DNA from: Dyadobacter soli
GTDB lineage: Bacteria; Bacteroidota; Bacteroidia; Cytophagales; Spirosomataceae
NCBI RefSeq assembly: GCF_900101885.1
Contig: NZ_FNAN01000017.1
Span: forward strand, 160,498 to 224,497
Length of the DNA: 64,000 nucleotides
Direction: 5' to 3'
The notes beneath the pieces were generated by a model. The model was not told where the DNA came from. It ran no database searches and was given only the letters and a program-made list of their open reading frames with translations. Made by a program: the position numbers and the translations under genes. Numbering within the stretch: the stretch's first letter is position 1; each line of letters begins with the position of its first letter. Shown in pieces: positions 42,454-50,358 of this stretch.

Positions 42454-44226
42454 ATGAACTTCTTTTTTATTGACGAGATTCTCCCCGGCATTTCAATAAA
42501 CCTTCGTGCACTTTCCCGCGGTACCGAACGATATCGAGTGCTTTTGTATCAACATGAGGGCGTATTGGCTTTCTCGGATGGGTCGAAACTTGGAAACCTG
42601 ACGGATTGTACTCCGCAATTCCGCGCGTTTCTAAATCTTGCTCGCGAAACATCCGCAGATCTTGTAATGACTCCCGAATATTCTTGTCCTTGGACAAATA
42701 TTCGCGAGATTATGGAGGACAGAAGTCTTTGGCCTGTTCAAGGTAAACTTTGGGTATTAGGAGCAGAATCCATTACCAAGGAAGAATTACGTGCATTTCA
42801 TTCCCAATATGCTACTGATGACAAGATTGTTCACTTTGATGCAACAAGGCTACAAGAGGAATTGACATTCTTGAACCCACTAGTGTATATTTTCCAGGCA
42901 AGTTTTGGGGATAATCGTATGTTGGTTACGCTCGTTCAATTCAAAACCAAACATATGGGCGTTTGGGGTGGCGGAGAGCTGGAAAGAAATCATTTGATTG
43001 GAGGCGAAGAGGTTTATGTCTTACGTAACAATGTAGATTCTGTAAACCTGTTAACATTAATATGTTCGGAAGCCATGAACTTTCCAGCAGCAATGGGCAC
43101 TGCACAACTTACTCAACTGGGTTGGAACGATCGCCCATTTCTGATTCTGAACCCGCAGATTAATCCAGATCCATTATATAGCGAATTTATTGCTTTTAGA
43201 AAGTTCTTGTTTAATCAGGAGCGAAAGGAGCTTATTAGCCTTAACTGGAACTCGTCTTCCAAGATCGGTAAGGATGCACTTCTTCGTGGAGGAACATCGA
43301 GGAGCGGTATCTACCTAAACTCCAATCAAGTGAGATTTGGAGACCTAGGGCGGATTCGCAAAAATCATAAACTTGGCTTGTACTATTTTTATTTTGGAAG
43401 GGATAAACATGCATATGTCCTTACCGGCAAGGCTCATGCATTCCTGATTGAAAACCTTTCCGTAAATATTACTGAGGGAGTTTTAGCACAGCGAATGAGG
43501 AATGGTCCTGAAATAATGGAGACATTTGTTTTACGGGCAAGTAACACCTTCGTATCAGAGGCCTCAATATCAGACGATCACCGACAGGTGCTTTTGGACC
43601 TGGGGTGCCGAAATGCTTTTCTTAATTCTGCCGATAATTGCGTGCTCGAGAAAGAACGCTTGGTATGCCTCTCCGCCGGCAAATTCCTATCTCGACCAAA
43701 TGAGAGTTGGTCAAATCTCGATCAACTGTTCTCAATCCGCCTGGCTGAATCGACGGAAAATAGTAAGAGGGTCACTTTTGTCGAGGACACTAGTGACGAA
43801 AGCCGAGATCAACTAAAATCATACATGGTTGCCGTAAATACCCTTGATGGAGAGATACTGCCAGATAAGGCTCAATATCCCAGCAGCATCGCCGATTTGA
43901 AAGCTCAGCCGGTCTTTCTAGGATATGGACAGGATGTCGATGATGATCATCACAAACTTATTCATAAAGAACGTTATCGTTACAACTTGATGAATGAAGA
44001 TGGCCAAATGATAAAAGCGACCGTATGTTATTTGGGAATGACAACGACGCAACATGCCATACAAACCTATGAGTTTTTGCAATCAATGTTTGAAGAAGAT
44101 AGTATGAATCGTCGGAGGGTCGTGGTTTTTTACAAGCTTGGTCTTGTTCCATTAGTCATTGCAGACGTTGATGCTGGCCGCATCGTAGTTGCAGAGGAAA
44201 GAGGTTTATCATCATTTCTGAGTTGA
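42454..44226 (+). CDS. Nitrilase-fold hydrolase, first gene of a defence-like pair
   Basis: 590 residues. The first 300 show the carbon-nitrogen hydrolase fold with its triad in place: Glu75 in VMTPEYSCPW, Lys164 in VQFKTKHMG (Lys166 possible), and Cys204 in LLTLICSEAMNFPA. Further strands read LILNPQINPDP and ISLNWNSSS. Members hydrolyse amides or nitriles through the Cys. The last 200 residues are of unknown fold. The stop precedes the ATG of the SMC-like gene by two bases, so both are made together. An effector plus ATPase sensor arrangement is inferred. No such pairing is known to me by name. Confidence 0.75.
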   Translation: MNFFFIDEILPGISINLRALSRGTERYRVLLYQHEGVLAFSDGSKLGNLTDCTPQFRAFLNLARETSADLVMTPEYSCPWTNIREIMEDRSLWPVQGKLWVLGAESITKEELRAFHSQYATDDKIVHFDATRLQEELTFLNPLVYIFQASFGDNRMLVTLVQFKTKHMGVWGGGELERNHLIGGEEVYVLRNNVDSVNLLTLICSEAMNFPAAMGTAQLTQLGWNDRPFLILNPQINPDPLYSEFIAFRKFLFNQERKELISLNWNSSSKIGKDALLRGGTSRSGIYLNSNQVRFGDLGRIRKNHKLGLYYFYFGRDKHAYVLTGKAHAFLIENLSVNITEGVLAQRMRNGPEIMETFVLRASNTFVSEASISDDHRQVLLDLGCRNAFLNSADNCVLEKERLVCLSAGKFLSRPNESWSNLDQLFSIRLAESTENSKRVTFVEDTSDESRDQLKSYMVAVNTLDGEILPDKAQYPSSIADLKAQPVFLGYGQDVDDDHHKLIHKERYRYNLMNEDGQMIKATVCYLGMTTTQHAIQTYEFLQSMFEEDSMNRRRVVVFYKLGLVPLVIADVDAGRIVVAEERGLSSFLS

Positions 44227-44228
44227 AC

Positions 44229-47200
44229 ATGAATACAAGAAATATATTAGCGCTTGCTGGCCAGTATATTACTGGTCTAAGTGAAGTTAAGGATAACATT
44301 TTCAGAGGTACTCTAAATCTTGCCGATAAGGTGGCAGGAGTATACTATTTTGATTTAAACAATCAGCTTCTGGATGATTTTGAAGCGTATCAAGAGAGCC
44401 TGCTTGCAAATGAATTTTACTCGAATCCAGGTAACCTACAATGGAATTATTACTTGTTCATGCTAAATGATCAGCTCGAGGAATCAGCAAAGCAACAAAT
44501 AGAAAAAAATGACAAGTACGCTCGGAAGTACGTAGTCAATGAAAGCGAATTCGAAGACTTCTTCACCTTAGAGAAGAGTGATGCCTCCATTCGCCCTAAC
44601 ATCGTGGCAGATTGGAAACGTCGCCTTGATCTAGTTGGTCTTGAAGATGTCTACTCAACTCGGACCTACGTGGATGTCATCGCTGACTTCAAAGCAAATG
44701 ATGTGAAGGGTAAACAGGAAGGAACGAAATCTCGCCCCAAAACTGATGCTGACAAAATACTATTTATCAACCGATTAGTCTTGGGTAAAGGCTATCGGCG
44801 CTATCCAAAAGTTCGAAAATACCAATTTGCAAGAGTGAACCTTTTCCGAGGAATTAATGGCGTCGGAAAAACATCACTTTTTGAAGCAATTGAAGCCATG
44901 ATTTGTGGCAAATGTTTACGTAATCCTTCTGTATCCATGCCCAAGGGGTGTATTGAGGCAGAGTTCAATAATTCCGGCAGCCTTACAGCCTTCAACAGCG
45001 CTAACACCCAACTTTTCCAAGCGCGGGACTTGAATTGGTATTCGACTAATAGTCGAACAAATACATTATACGCGTCATTTAACAGGTTTAATTTTTTTAA
45101 TGCGGATGCCGCACACAGTTTTTCTATTGCTAGTAATGAGCGCGAAGCTCGGGAAGCACTGTTCGGTATTGTGCTTGGCCCAGAATATCACTACATATCG
45201 GAACGCTGCCAGGGGGTTTTGGAAAGACTCAGACCGGAATTTAAGAAGCTAAGGGAACAGGTTGAAGAAGAAAAACTGAAGGTGCAGCGAAGCGAGAAAA
45301 TCATTAAGAATTACAAAGAACCGAAAACGTTAGGTCAACTACGTCTGGGGATTTTACAACTATATAATGGATTAACTTTTAGACTTCCTGCGGCTGAGGG
45401 AGATCTTGCACTCATAGAGGAGCGCAACAACGAATTACGGGCGGTTCTGACCACGCTTTTGTCGTCCACTAATACACATATGACCTTGGCCGACTTTAAC
45501 GCTTCTCTCGAGAATCGTGCTGCAAAACGGCTAACATTGGAGGCTAGAGAAAAAGAACTGCGAACGCTTACCGAGAATCATAATCGCCTTACTGCGGATG
45601 AAAAGCGCCTCAATACGCTCTATGACTTTCTAGATCGCTGTTTCCTGTACGTCCAAGACGAAAAATTAATGAAGCTTGCTGGCCTTCAGGCGAGAGAGGG
45701 TGAGGCGAATCTAACACGTAGTAAAATTCTGTTTTGCAAAGAGTTGATTGCAGGGATTGATGAAAAGAAATTGGCTTTAAGCCTCGACCCTAGAACATTG
45801 GAAGCCGATGTACAGAGGTTGACGAAGGAGATAAAGGAGGTCGACATAAAAATTAATGATTTTCTAAAGTCCCTTAGCCAGATCGATGGTATACTTCGGC
45901 AGATAAAGGCGCATGGCAAAGAATTTCTAGAATTAGACCACAACTCAGTCACATGTCCTCTATGCCAGTCTCAATTCGACCGCACTGAATTGGTCAATCG
46001 GATCTTGCAAGAACGTGAAACCGGCAGACGCGGGCAACCTAATGACGAACTGCATTTATTTCAAACTAAACTGGAAAACCTAAAAAGTACTTTAGTCGAA
46101 AAGCAGAAGAGCCAAATGGAACAGGGAAATATAGCAAGGGCTTATTCAGCAGCATTTCCAGAAGAAGGTGTTGAAGCTGATTATAATAAAGCATTTACGC
46201 GGGTATCAAATTTTGTCGCGCTCGAAAAGAACAATGAGAACGAGCTTTCCGAGATTTCGGAAATTAAAAATTACGCTAACCAGTTGGGGCGATCGGAAAA
46301 AGAGTATTACGAGCTCAGTCTTGGATGTGAGCATCAACTAAATGAATCAGTTCAGTTCACTTTCGGTCAGGCCGACTCTTTCAAGAAACTGCTTGAACAA
46401 ACCATGCGAGAAATCGCTCAATGTAAGAAGGAGCTTGGAGACACTTTGATCGAGCGAACTAATGTAGGTAATGAAATTAAACAATTATTGGGCGTTGAGG
46501 GAACCAGCATGGTCATGAGAGACATTCGGCAAATTTGGGATAGAGATGAAGCAGCTTTCAGCAGAATCAAAAGTTCTTACGAAGTCCTTCAGGTCCTAAT
46601 TGAACTAAACCCGAATAGAAACTTGACAGATCTCAGCGATCAATCTACTTCCCTTCAAAGTAACATTGATAGTTTTCGAGAAGAGCAGAAAGTTCAATTC
46701 GAGTATCTTGCTGCACAAAAGGCATATTCGGCAGCAACAGAATTTCTTAAAAAAAGTGAACCCGAACTCCCAAAATACGAGAAGGCGGTCGCTACTCTTA
46801 GAGCCCTGACCGGCGAAGAGGCTTCCGCCGATGTTAGCGCGTTTTTCGATGAGAATTTTCTGGAAATCCTAGATATTTTCAAATCTATTCACATTCCAAA
46901 GGAGTTTCAAGGCCTTAGATATGTTGACGACCGGCTTGAGCTTACGACGGATGAAGGAGAGATTCGCTCAGTATCACAGATCAGCACTGGTCAACGCTCA
47001 GCACTCGCACTTGCAATTTTTCTATCCCTAAATGGGAAGTTGACCAATGGGCCGAATATTGTCATGTTTGATGATCCGGTGTCGTTTATTGACGACTTAA
47101 ACGCGCTATCATTTTTGGATCATCTGCGACTGCATGTGCTTAGGTCTGGGAAGCAAATATTCTTCGCAACTGCAAATACCAGACTAGCAGGACTATTCGA

Positions 47201-47270
47201 AAAGAAGTTTGGTTTTTTGGGTGAAGACTTTAAGCGGTTTCAACTCGAAAGGAGTGAAACTGAAAAGTAG
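44229..47270 (+). CDS. Rad50/SMC-like ATPase with N-terminal extension
   Basis: 1013 residues from the ATG at 44229; a TTG at 44223 would overlap the previous gene. Residues 1-195 form an extra domain (DLNNQLLDDFEAYQESLL, WNYYLFMLND, YARKYVVNESEFEDFF). The ABC parts follow: Walker A GINGVGKTS near 208, long coiled coil, zinc-hook CPLC near 576, signature STGQRSALALA near 918, Walker B IVMFDDP near 945. The protein resembles Rad50, SbcC and the SMC subunits of defence systems such as Lamassu. It likely senses DNA and controls the partner hydrolase. Confidence 0.85.
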   Translation: MNTRNILALAGQYITGLSEVKDNIFRGTLNLADKVAGVYYFDLNNQLLDDFEAYQESLLANEFYSNPGNLQWNYYLFMLNDQLEESAKQQIEKNDKYARKYVVNESEFEDFFTLEKSDASIRPNIVADWKRRLDLVGLEDVYSTRTYVDVIADFKANDVKGKQEGTKSRPKTDADKILFINRLVLGKGYRRYPKVRKYQFARVNLFRGINGVGKTSLFEAIEAMICGKCLRNPSVSMPKGCIEAEFNNSGSLTAFNSANTQLFQARDLNWYSTNSRTNTLYASFNRFNFFNADAAHSFSIASNEREAREALFGIVLGPEYHYISERCQGVLERLRPEFKKLREQVEEEKLKVQRSEKIIKNYKEPKTLGQLRLGILQLYNGLTFRLPAAEGDLALIEERNNELRAVLTTLLSSTNTHMTLADFNASLENRAAKRLTLEAREKELRTLTENHNRLTADEKRLNTLYDFLDRCFLYVQDEKLMKLAGLQAREGEANLTRSKILFCKELIAGIDEKKLALSLDPRTLEADVQRLTKEIKEVDIKINDFLKSLSQIDGILRQIKAHGKEFLELDHNSVTCPLCQSQFDRTELVNRILQERETGRRGQPNDELHLFQTKLENLKSTLVEKQKSQMEQGNIARAYSAAFPEEGVEADYNKAFTRVSNFVALEKNNENELSEISEIKNYANQLGRSEKEYYELSLGCEHQLNESVQFTFGQADSFKKLLEQTMREIAQCKKELGDTLIERTNVGNEIKQLLGVEGTSMVMRDIRQIWDRDEAAFSRIKSSYEVLQVLIELNPNRNLTDLSDQSTSLQSNIDSFREEQKVQFEYLAAQKAYSAATEFLKKSEPELPKYEKAVATLRALTGEEASADVSAFFDENFLEILDIFKSIHIPKEFQGLRYVDDRLELTTDEGEIRSVSQISTGQRSALALAIFLSLNGKLTNGPNIVMFDDPVSFIDDLNALSFLDHLRLHVLRSGKQIFFATANTRLAGLFEKKFGFLGEDFKRFQLERSETEK

Positions 47271-47297
47271 GGCCGCAAAGTGATCATTTCGCTAACT

Positions 47298-47335
47298 ATT
47301 CGAGGCCAAGATAAATCAGTATATCGGCCTCGAAT
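47298..47335. terminator. Hairpin between the SMC-like gene and int
   Basis: Perfect 10-bp arms ATTCGAGGCC (47298-47307) and GGCCTCGAAT (47326-47335) between two convergent genes. Confidence 0.6.
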
Positions 47336-47350
47336 AAATTATGTTTGCTA

Positions 47351-48598
47351 CTAGCTTCGAATCGGCCTACTTGCGGATTCTGAGAGCAATCTACCTTTCA
47401 AAGCCTGCATATCCTCACTAACCTTTAAATCCAAGATTTTAGCGTAAATCTGTGTGGTACGGATATTAGTGTGGCCCAGCATCTTCGAAACACTTTCAAT
47501 AGGAACACCATTTTGCAAAGTGATCGTAGTTGCGAAAGTATGCCTGGCAACATGTGACGTGAGGATCTTATCGATTCCACAAACCACGGCGATTTCTTTG
47601 AGATAGTCGTTCATTTTTTGGTTGCTGGGTACCGGAAGAACAAGTCCGCGTGACTCGCAAATAGGATCATCTTCGTATCGCGCGATTATCGCCAGCGCTT
47701 CGGGAAGAAGCGGGATGTGCGACTTAACGTTAGTCTTGGTGCGCTGCGTGAAAATCCATTGCTCGCCATCAATTCCTCGCGCGATATCGCTTCTTTCGAG
47801 GCTCTGAATATCTGAGTAAGCAAGGCCGGTGTAACAACAGAAAAGAAAAGTATCTCGAACCTGGGTAAGCCGATTACTCGCGAACTCCTTCTCGGCAAGG
47901 AGGGCAAGTTCTTCTTTTGTGAGAATTGCCTTGTCAACTTTTTTGAACTTACCCTTGAAATTTAGATAGGGGTCAAGATTCATCCAGCCATTCCCAAGGC
48001 AGATATTCACAATCTTGCGAAACATCTTCATGTGTTTTACCACGGCATTGTTTCCCATTTTGCGGACCGAACGTAGATGGAACTCGTAGTCGGCGATGAA
48101 AGCAAAATCTATGCGGCCGATATCAAAGTCTGTGGTATTAAAGTTGGCTTTCAGGAAGTTTTCTGTGTGTCGTCTCAAAACCTCGTACCGTTTGAATGTT
48201 CCGATAGCATATTCCTGGCCAACGAGCGAGTGCATCCGCCGATTGTGCTCTACAATCACCGCCATCAACATCCGCTGTTTTGGGCCGATTCCCAAGAATT
48301 TGTTTTTAATGGTTTCGGCAGTTGCAAGCTCGCCCTGGCGAATTAAGGAAGCATGTGCGTCCAAGAATTGTTGTTCGAGGTTGCCCAAATAGGCGTTGAG
48401 TGACTTCACGGCCTCCTTGTTACCTAGAACCCGACCTGCCCCCGTATTCCAGGTCTTAGGGTCGCACTCACGTCCGGTCGCAAGTTCTGACCTCTTACTC
48501 TCAACGGTAATCCTTAGGTAGATGGGCATAGGCCCGGTTTGATAATTTCTCGGCTTCTTCAAATAGAAAAGCAGACTCAGCTTTGTTTTCATAACCAT
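47351..48598 (-). CDS. int: Tyrosine recombinase (integrase) of the element
   Basis: 415 residues, with a second ATG at 48592. The N-terminal part is an Arm/SAM-like domain (LSLLFYLKKPRNYQTGPMPI), and the catalytic part ends with SHVARHTFAT (His, Arg) and LGHTNIRTTQIYAKI (His, Tyr). The segment CCYTGLAYSDIQSL lacks the usual first Arg, as in the CTnDOT integrase. It should join and excise the element at its attachment sites. Its promoter region has a palindromic operator. The gene sits beside tRNA-Lys at the right border. Confidence 0.92.
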   Translation of the reverse strand: MVMKTKLSLLFYLKKPRNYQTGPMPIYLRITVESKRSELATGRECDPKTWNTGAGRVLGNKEAVKSLNAYLGNLEQQFLDAHASLIRQGELATAETIKNKFLGIGPKQRMLMAVIVEHNRRMHSLVGQEYAIGTFKRYEVLRRHTENFLKANFNTTDFDIGRIDFAFIADYEFHLRSVRKMGNNAVVKHMKMFRKIVNICLGNGWMNLDPYLNFKGKFKKVDKAILTKEELALLAEKEFASNRLTQVRDTFLFCCYTGLAYSDIQSLERSDIARGIDGEQWIFTQRTKTNVKSHIPLLPEALAIIARYEDDPICESRGLVLPVPSNQKMNDYLKEIAVVCGIDKILTSHVARHTFATTITLQNGVPIESVSKMLGHTNIRTTQIYAKILDLKVSEDMQALKGRLLSESASRPIRS

Positions 48599-48618
48599 TT
48601 ACAGGTTTAATAGTTGAA

Positions 48619-48626
48619 CAAAAGTA
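48619..48626 (-). promoter_or_regulatory. -7 promoter element of int
   Basis: TACTTTTG on the minus strand, about 20 bases before the int ATG. The same octamer precedes both tRNA genes in this window. A CTTG 21 bases upstream overlaps the palindrome at 48648-48674. Confidence 0.5.
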
Positions 48627-48647
48627 GTCTTGCAAGCCTAGTCAGCG

Positions 48648-48674
48648 CAAGATGTCCACCGCATGGACATCTTG
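48648..48674. promoter_or_regulatory. Palindromic operator in front of int
   Basis: Perfect 11-bp arms CAAGATGTCCA (48648-48658) and TGGACATCTTG (48664-48674) with a 5-base centre. It covers the expected -33 region of the int promoter. There is no T-run on the int side, so a binding site is more likely than a terminator. Confidence 0.55.
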
Positions 48675-48699
48675 TAAATCAATTGGTTACGCAATTTCT

Positions 48700-48744
48700 G
48701 GTGAGTAAACTTTTGAGGCTGATTGACTCACCGAATTACTCACC
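48700..48744. repeat. Repeats of ACTCACC near the element end
   Basis: ACTCACC occurs at 48726-48732 and 48738-48744 and its complement GGTGAGT at 48700-48706. AACTTTTGAG and AACTTTGAG flank them. Such clustered short repeats beside int resemble arm-type sites of an attachment region. The core site cannot be placed from one end. Confidence 0.4.
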
Positions 48745-48786
48745 AAAACTTTGAGAATATTTGAACGTTTTGGTATAGTAAGGGCA

Positions 48787-48826
48787 AACAAAAAAGCCTG
48801 CAATCGTTTGATTTGCAGGCTTTTGA
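48787..48826 (-). terminator. Terminator of tRNA-Lys
   Basis: AAGCCTGCAA pairs with TTGCAGGCTT, and on the minus strand the stem is followed by a run of T. It lies just past the 3' end of the tRNA gene and is probably chromosomal, which limits the element to positions left of it. Confidence 0.7.
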
Positions 48827-48848
48827 TGCTTTTTGTTACTTCTTCAAG

Positions 48849-48921
48849 TGATCCCGCTGGGATTCGAACCCAGGACCCATACATTAAAAGTGTATTGCTC
48901 TACCAGCTGAGCTACGGAATC
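48849..48921 (-). tRNA. tRNA-Lys (anticodon TTT)
   Basis: 73 bases fold into a full cloverleaf. The acceptor stem pairs GATTCCG with CGGGATC (one T-G pair) with A as discriminator. The T arm is CTGGG/CCCAG with TTCGAAT loop, and the anticodon loop is CTTTTAA. No CCA is encoded, as is usual in this phylum. The integrase gene lies on its 3' side. Confidence 0.95.
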
Positions 48922-48995
48922 ATTTTCTACTTGCTTTGCAACTTTCGAAGTTTTGCAGTCTTGGATTAGCCGTGGCGTTTTCCGTAATTGCGATG

Positions 48996-49027
48996 CAAAA
49001 GTAGAATTCTTTAAAGTATAATGCAAG
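48996..49027 (-). promoter_or_regulatory. tRNA-Lys promoter
   Basis: On the minus strand, CTTG and TACTTTTG are separated by 20 bases, as in the tRNA-Thr promoter. The -33 part overlaps the first codons of the divergent gene at 49021. Confidence 0.6.
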
Positions 49028-49755
49028 TACCCTACAAGAAAAACCTGTTTTTTTCGTTTTTAATGCTGGCCTTTTTCGCGCCGGCAACCGCTTTTTGTGC
49101 CAATCCAAAAGAGCTCAAAACGGCTGATTCTCTGTTCGCTATCGCCAGGTATTCCGAGGCGCAAACGCTCTATAAAAAAAATTTCAGTTTGACTGAAAAA
49201 AATAGTCAGGCGCTGCTTTTGAAGCTGGCTTTCCTCGCCGAAAAGACGAACAATTATACCGACTGCCTTTTTTTTCTCAGCAAATTGGCCCTCACGCAGC
49301 CTTCAAGGCATCTTTTTGAAAAAATGGACAAGCTCGCCAAAGAGCAGAATCTAAGTGGCTATGAATTCGACGATTACAATTATTTCATAATATTTTATCG
49401 AAAATATGGTGATTACATTCCAATATTGCTCCTAACTTTGGGCACCTATATAGTTGTCATAATGGTTACAAAGACGCGTAGGAAGGAGCCGATTTTGCAG
49501 ATTCACAAGGTTTCGATTATCGTTTATCTGCTGGCATTGCTGGGAATACTAAATGTGCCTTCGCTTTATCAAACGTGCATTATCGTGAATGAAAACACGT
49601 TCCTTCGCGATGAGCCTTCGTCCGCGGCGGGAGTAATCGAAAAAGTGGGTAAAGGGCATAAACTGACGATCATCGGGTCTGTCGACCACTGGGACAGGGT
49701 TATCTGGAACAACCGGATCGTTTACATCCGGAAAAGCGACCTTTGGAACATCTGA
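49021..49755 (+). CDS. TPR and SH3b domain membrane protein
   Basis: 244 residues. A signal peptide ends near TAFCA. TPR-like helices follow (ADSLFAIARYSEAQTLYKKN), then two membrane segments (IPILLLTLGTYIVVIMV and VSIIVYLLALLGILNV). A C-terminal SH3b domain follows (NTFLRDEPSSAAGVIEKVGKG to DHWDRVIWNNRIVYI). The layout recalls BatE-like proteins of Bacteroidota aerotolerance operons, but the rest of such an operon is absent. It probably binds wall or protein partners in the periplasm. Confidence 0.8.
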   Translation: MQVPYKKNLFFSFLMLAFFAPATAFCANPKELKTADSLFAIARYSEAQTLYKKNFSLTEKNSQALLLKLAFLAEKTNNYTDCLFFLSKLALTQPSRHLFEKMDKLAKEQNLSGYEFDDYNYFIIFYRKYGDYIPILLLTLGTYIVVIMVTKTRRKEPILQIHKVSIIVYLLALLGILNVPSLYQTCIIVNENTFLRDEPSSAAGVIEKVGKGHKLTIIGSVDHWDRVIWNNRIVYIRKSDLWNI

Positions 49756-49831
49756 CGACCAACTGGTATCATTTTTGGAGGATTTAAGTTTATATGTATA
49801 TTTAGGAGTCAAATTTTTAATTTAACGCTGT

Positions 49832-50296
49832 ATGAAAAAGCCAATGAAACGTTATTTACTATTAATCGCAGGAGTTTTGATGTTAGGATTTGTAACTTCC
49901 TGTAAAGAGGAAGGGCCTCACAAAGATGACATTGTGAAGTTCTCGGCTGTAATCAATAGTAGCCCAACCGTTCCAAAGGCTACATCGTCGGCACAAGGCA
50001 CGGGCGTATTTGAGTACAACAAAAATACGATGGAGCTTAAATACAATATTAATTTCCAGAACATTACACCCACTTCGGTGACGCTCAACGCAGCAAACCC
50101 TGCATGGGAACGCGGCGGAATCATTCAGGAGCTGGCCAGCAACCCTACCGGTCAGGTAAGCGGTAGTTACAAAATTAAAACCAACGAAGAGCAAACGCAG
50201 CTGATCATGGGTCAGATGTACATCAATGTCCCTACCGAGCTTTATCCATTCGGGGAAATCCGTGGACAGATCCTCGCCGACAAATTCGAAGAATAA
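49832..50296 (+). CDS. CHRD domain lipoprotein
   Basis: 154 residues. A lipoprotein signal (LLLIAGVLMLGFVTSC) places Cys about 23 as the lipid anchor. The mature part (VKFSAVINSSPTVPKATSSAQG, MELKYNINFQNI, then PFGEIRGQI) is the CHRD domain known from chordin and many bacterial envelope proteins. Its role is unknown. A strong terminator follows. Confidence 0.88.
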   Translation: MKKPMKRYLLLIAGVLMLGFVTSCKEEGPHKDDIVKFSAVINSSPTVPKATSSAQGTGVFEYNKNTMELKYNINFQNITPTSVTLNAANPAWERGGIIQELASNPTGQVSGSYKIKTNEEQTQLIMGQMYINVPTELYPFGEIRGQILADKFEE

Positions 50297-50314
50297 GCGA
50301 TAATCCACCATATT

Positions 50315-50352
50315 AAAAAAGGCTTTCGGGAGCGATCCTGAAAGCCTTTTTT
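50315..50352. terminator. Bidirectional terminator
   Basis: AAAAAAGGCTTTC and GAAAGCCTTTTTT form a 13-bp stem with A-tract on one side and T-tract on the other, between convergent genes. Confidence 0.85.
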
Positions 50353-50358
50353 AATGCC

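Noticed and set aside
48687..48884. 65-codon frame running through tRNA-Lys
   Set aside because: It overlaps the tRNA and its terminator and is explained by them.
48849..48921. tRNA-Lys 3' end as the attachment core
   Set aside because: No second copy of its last 20 bases was found by eye elsewhere in the window, and the tRNA terminator appears intact; the left end is outside the window, so this stays open but unsupported.
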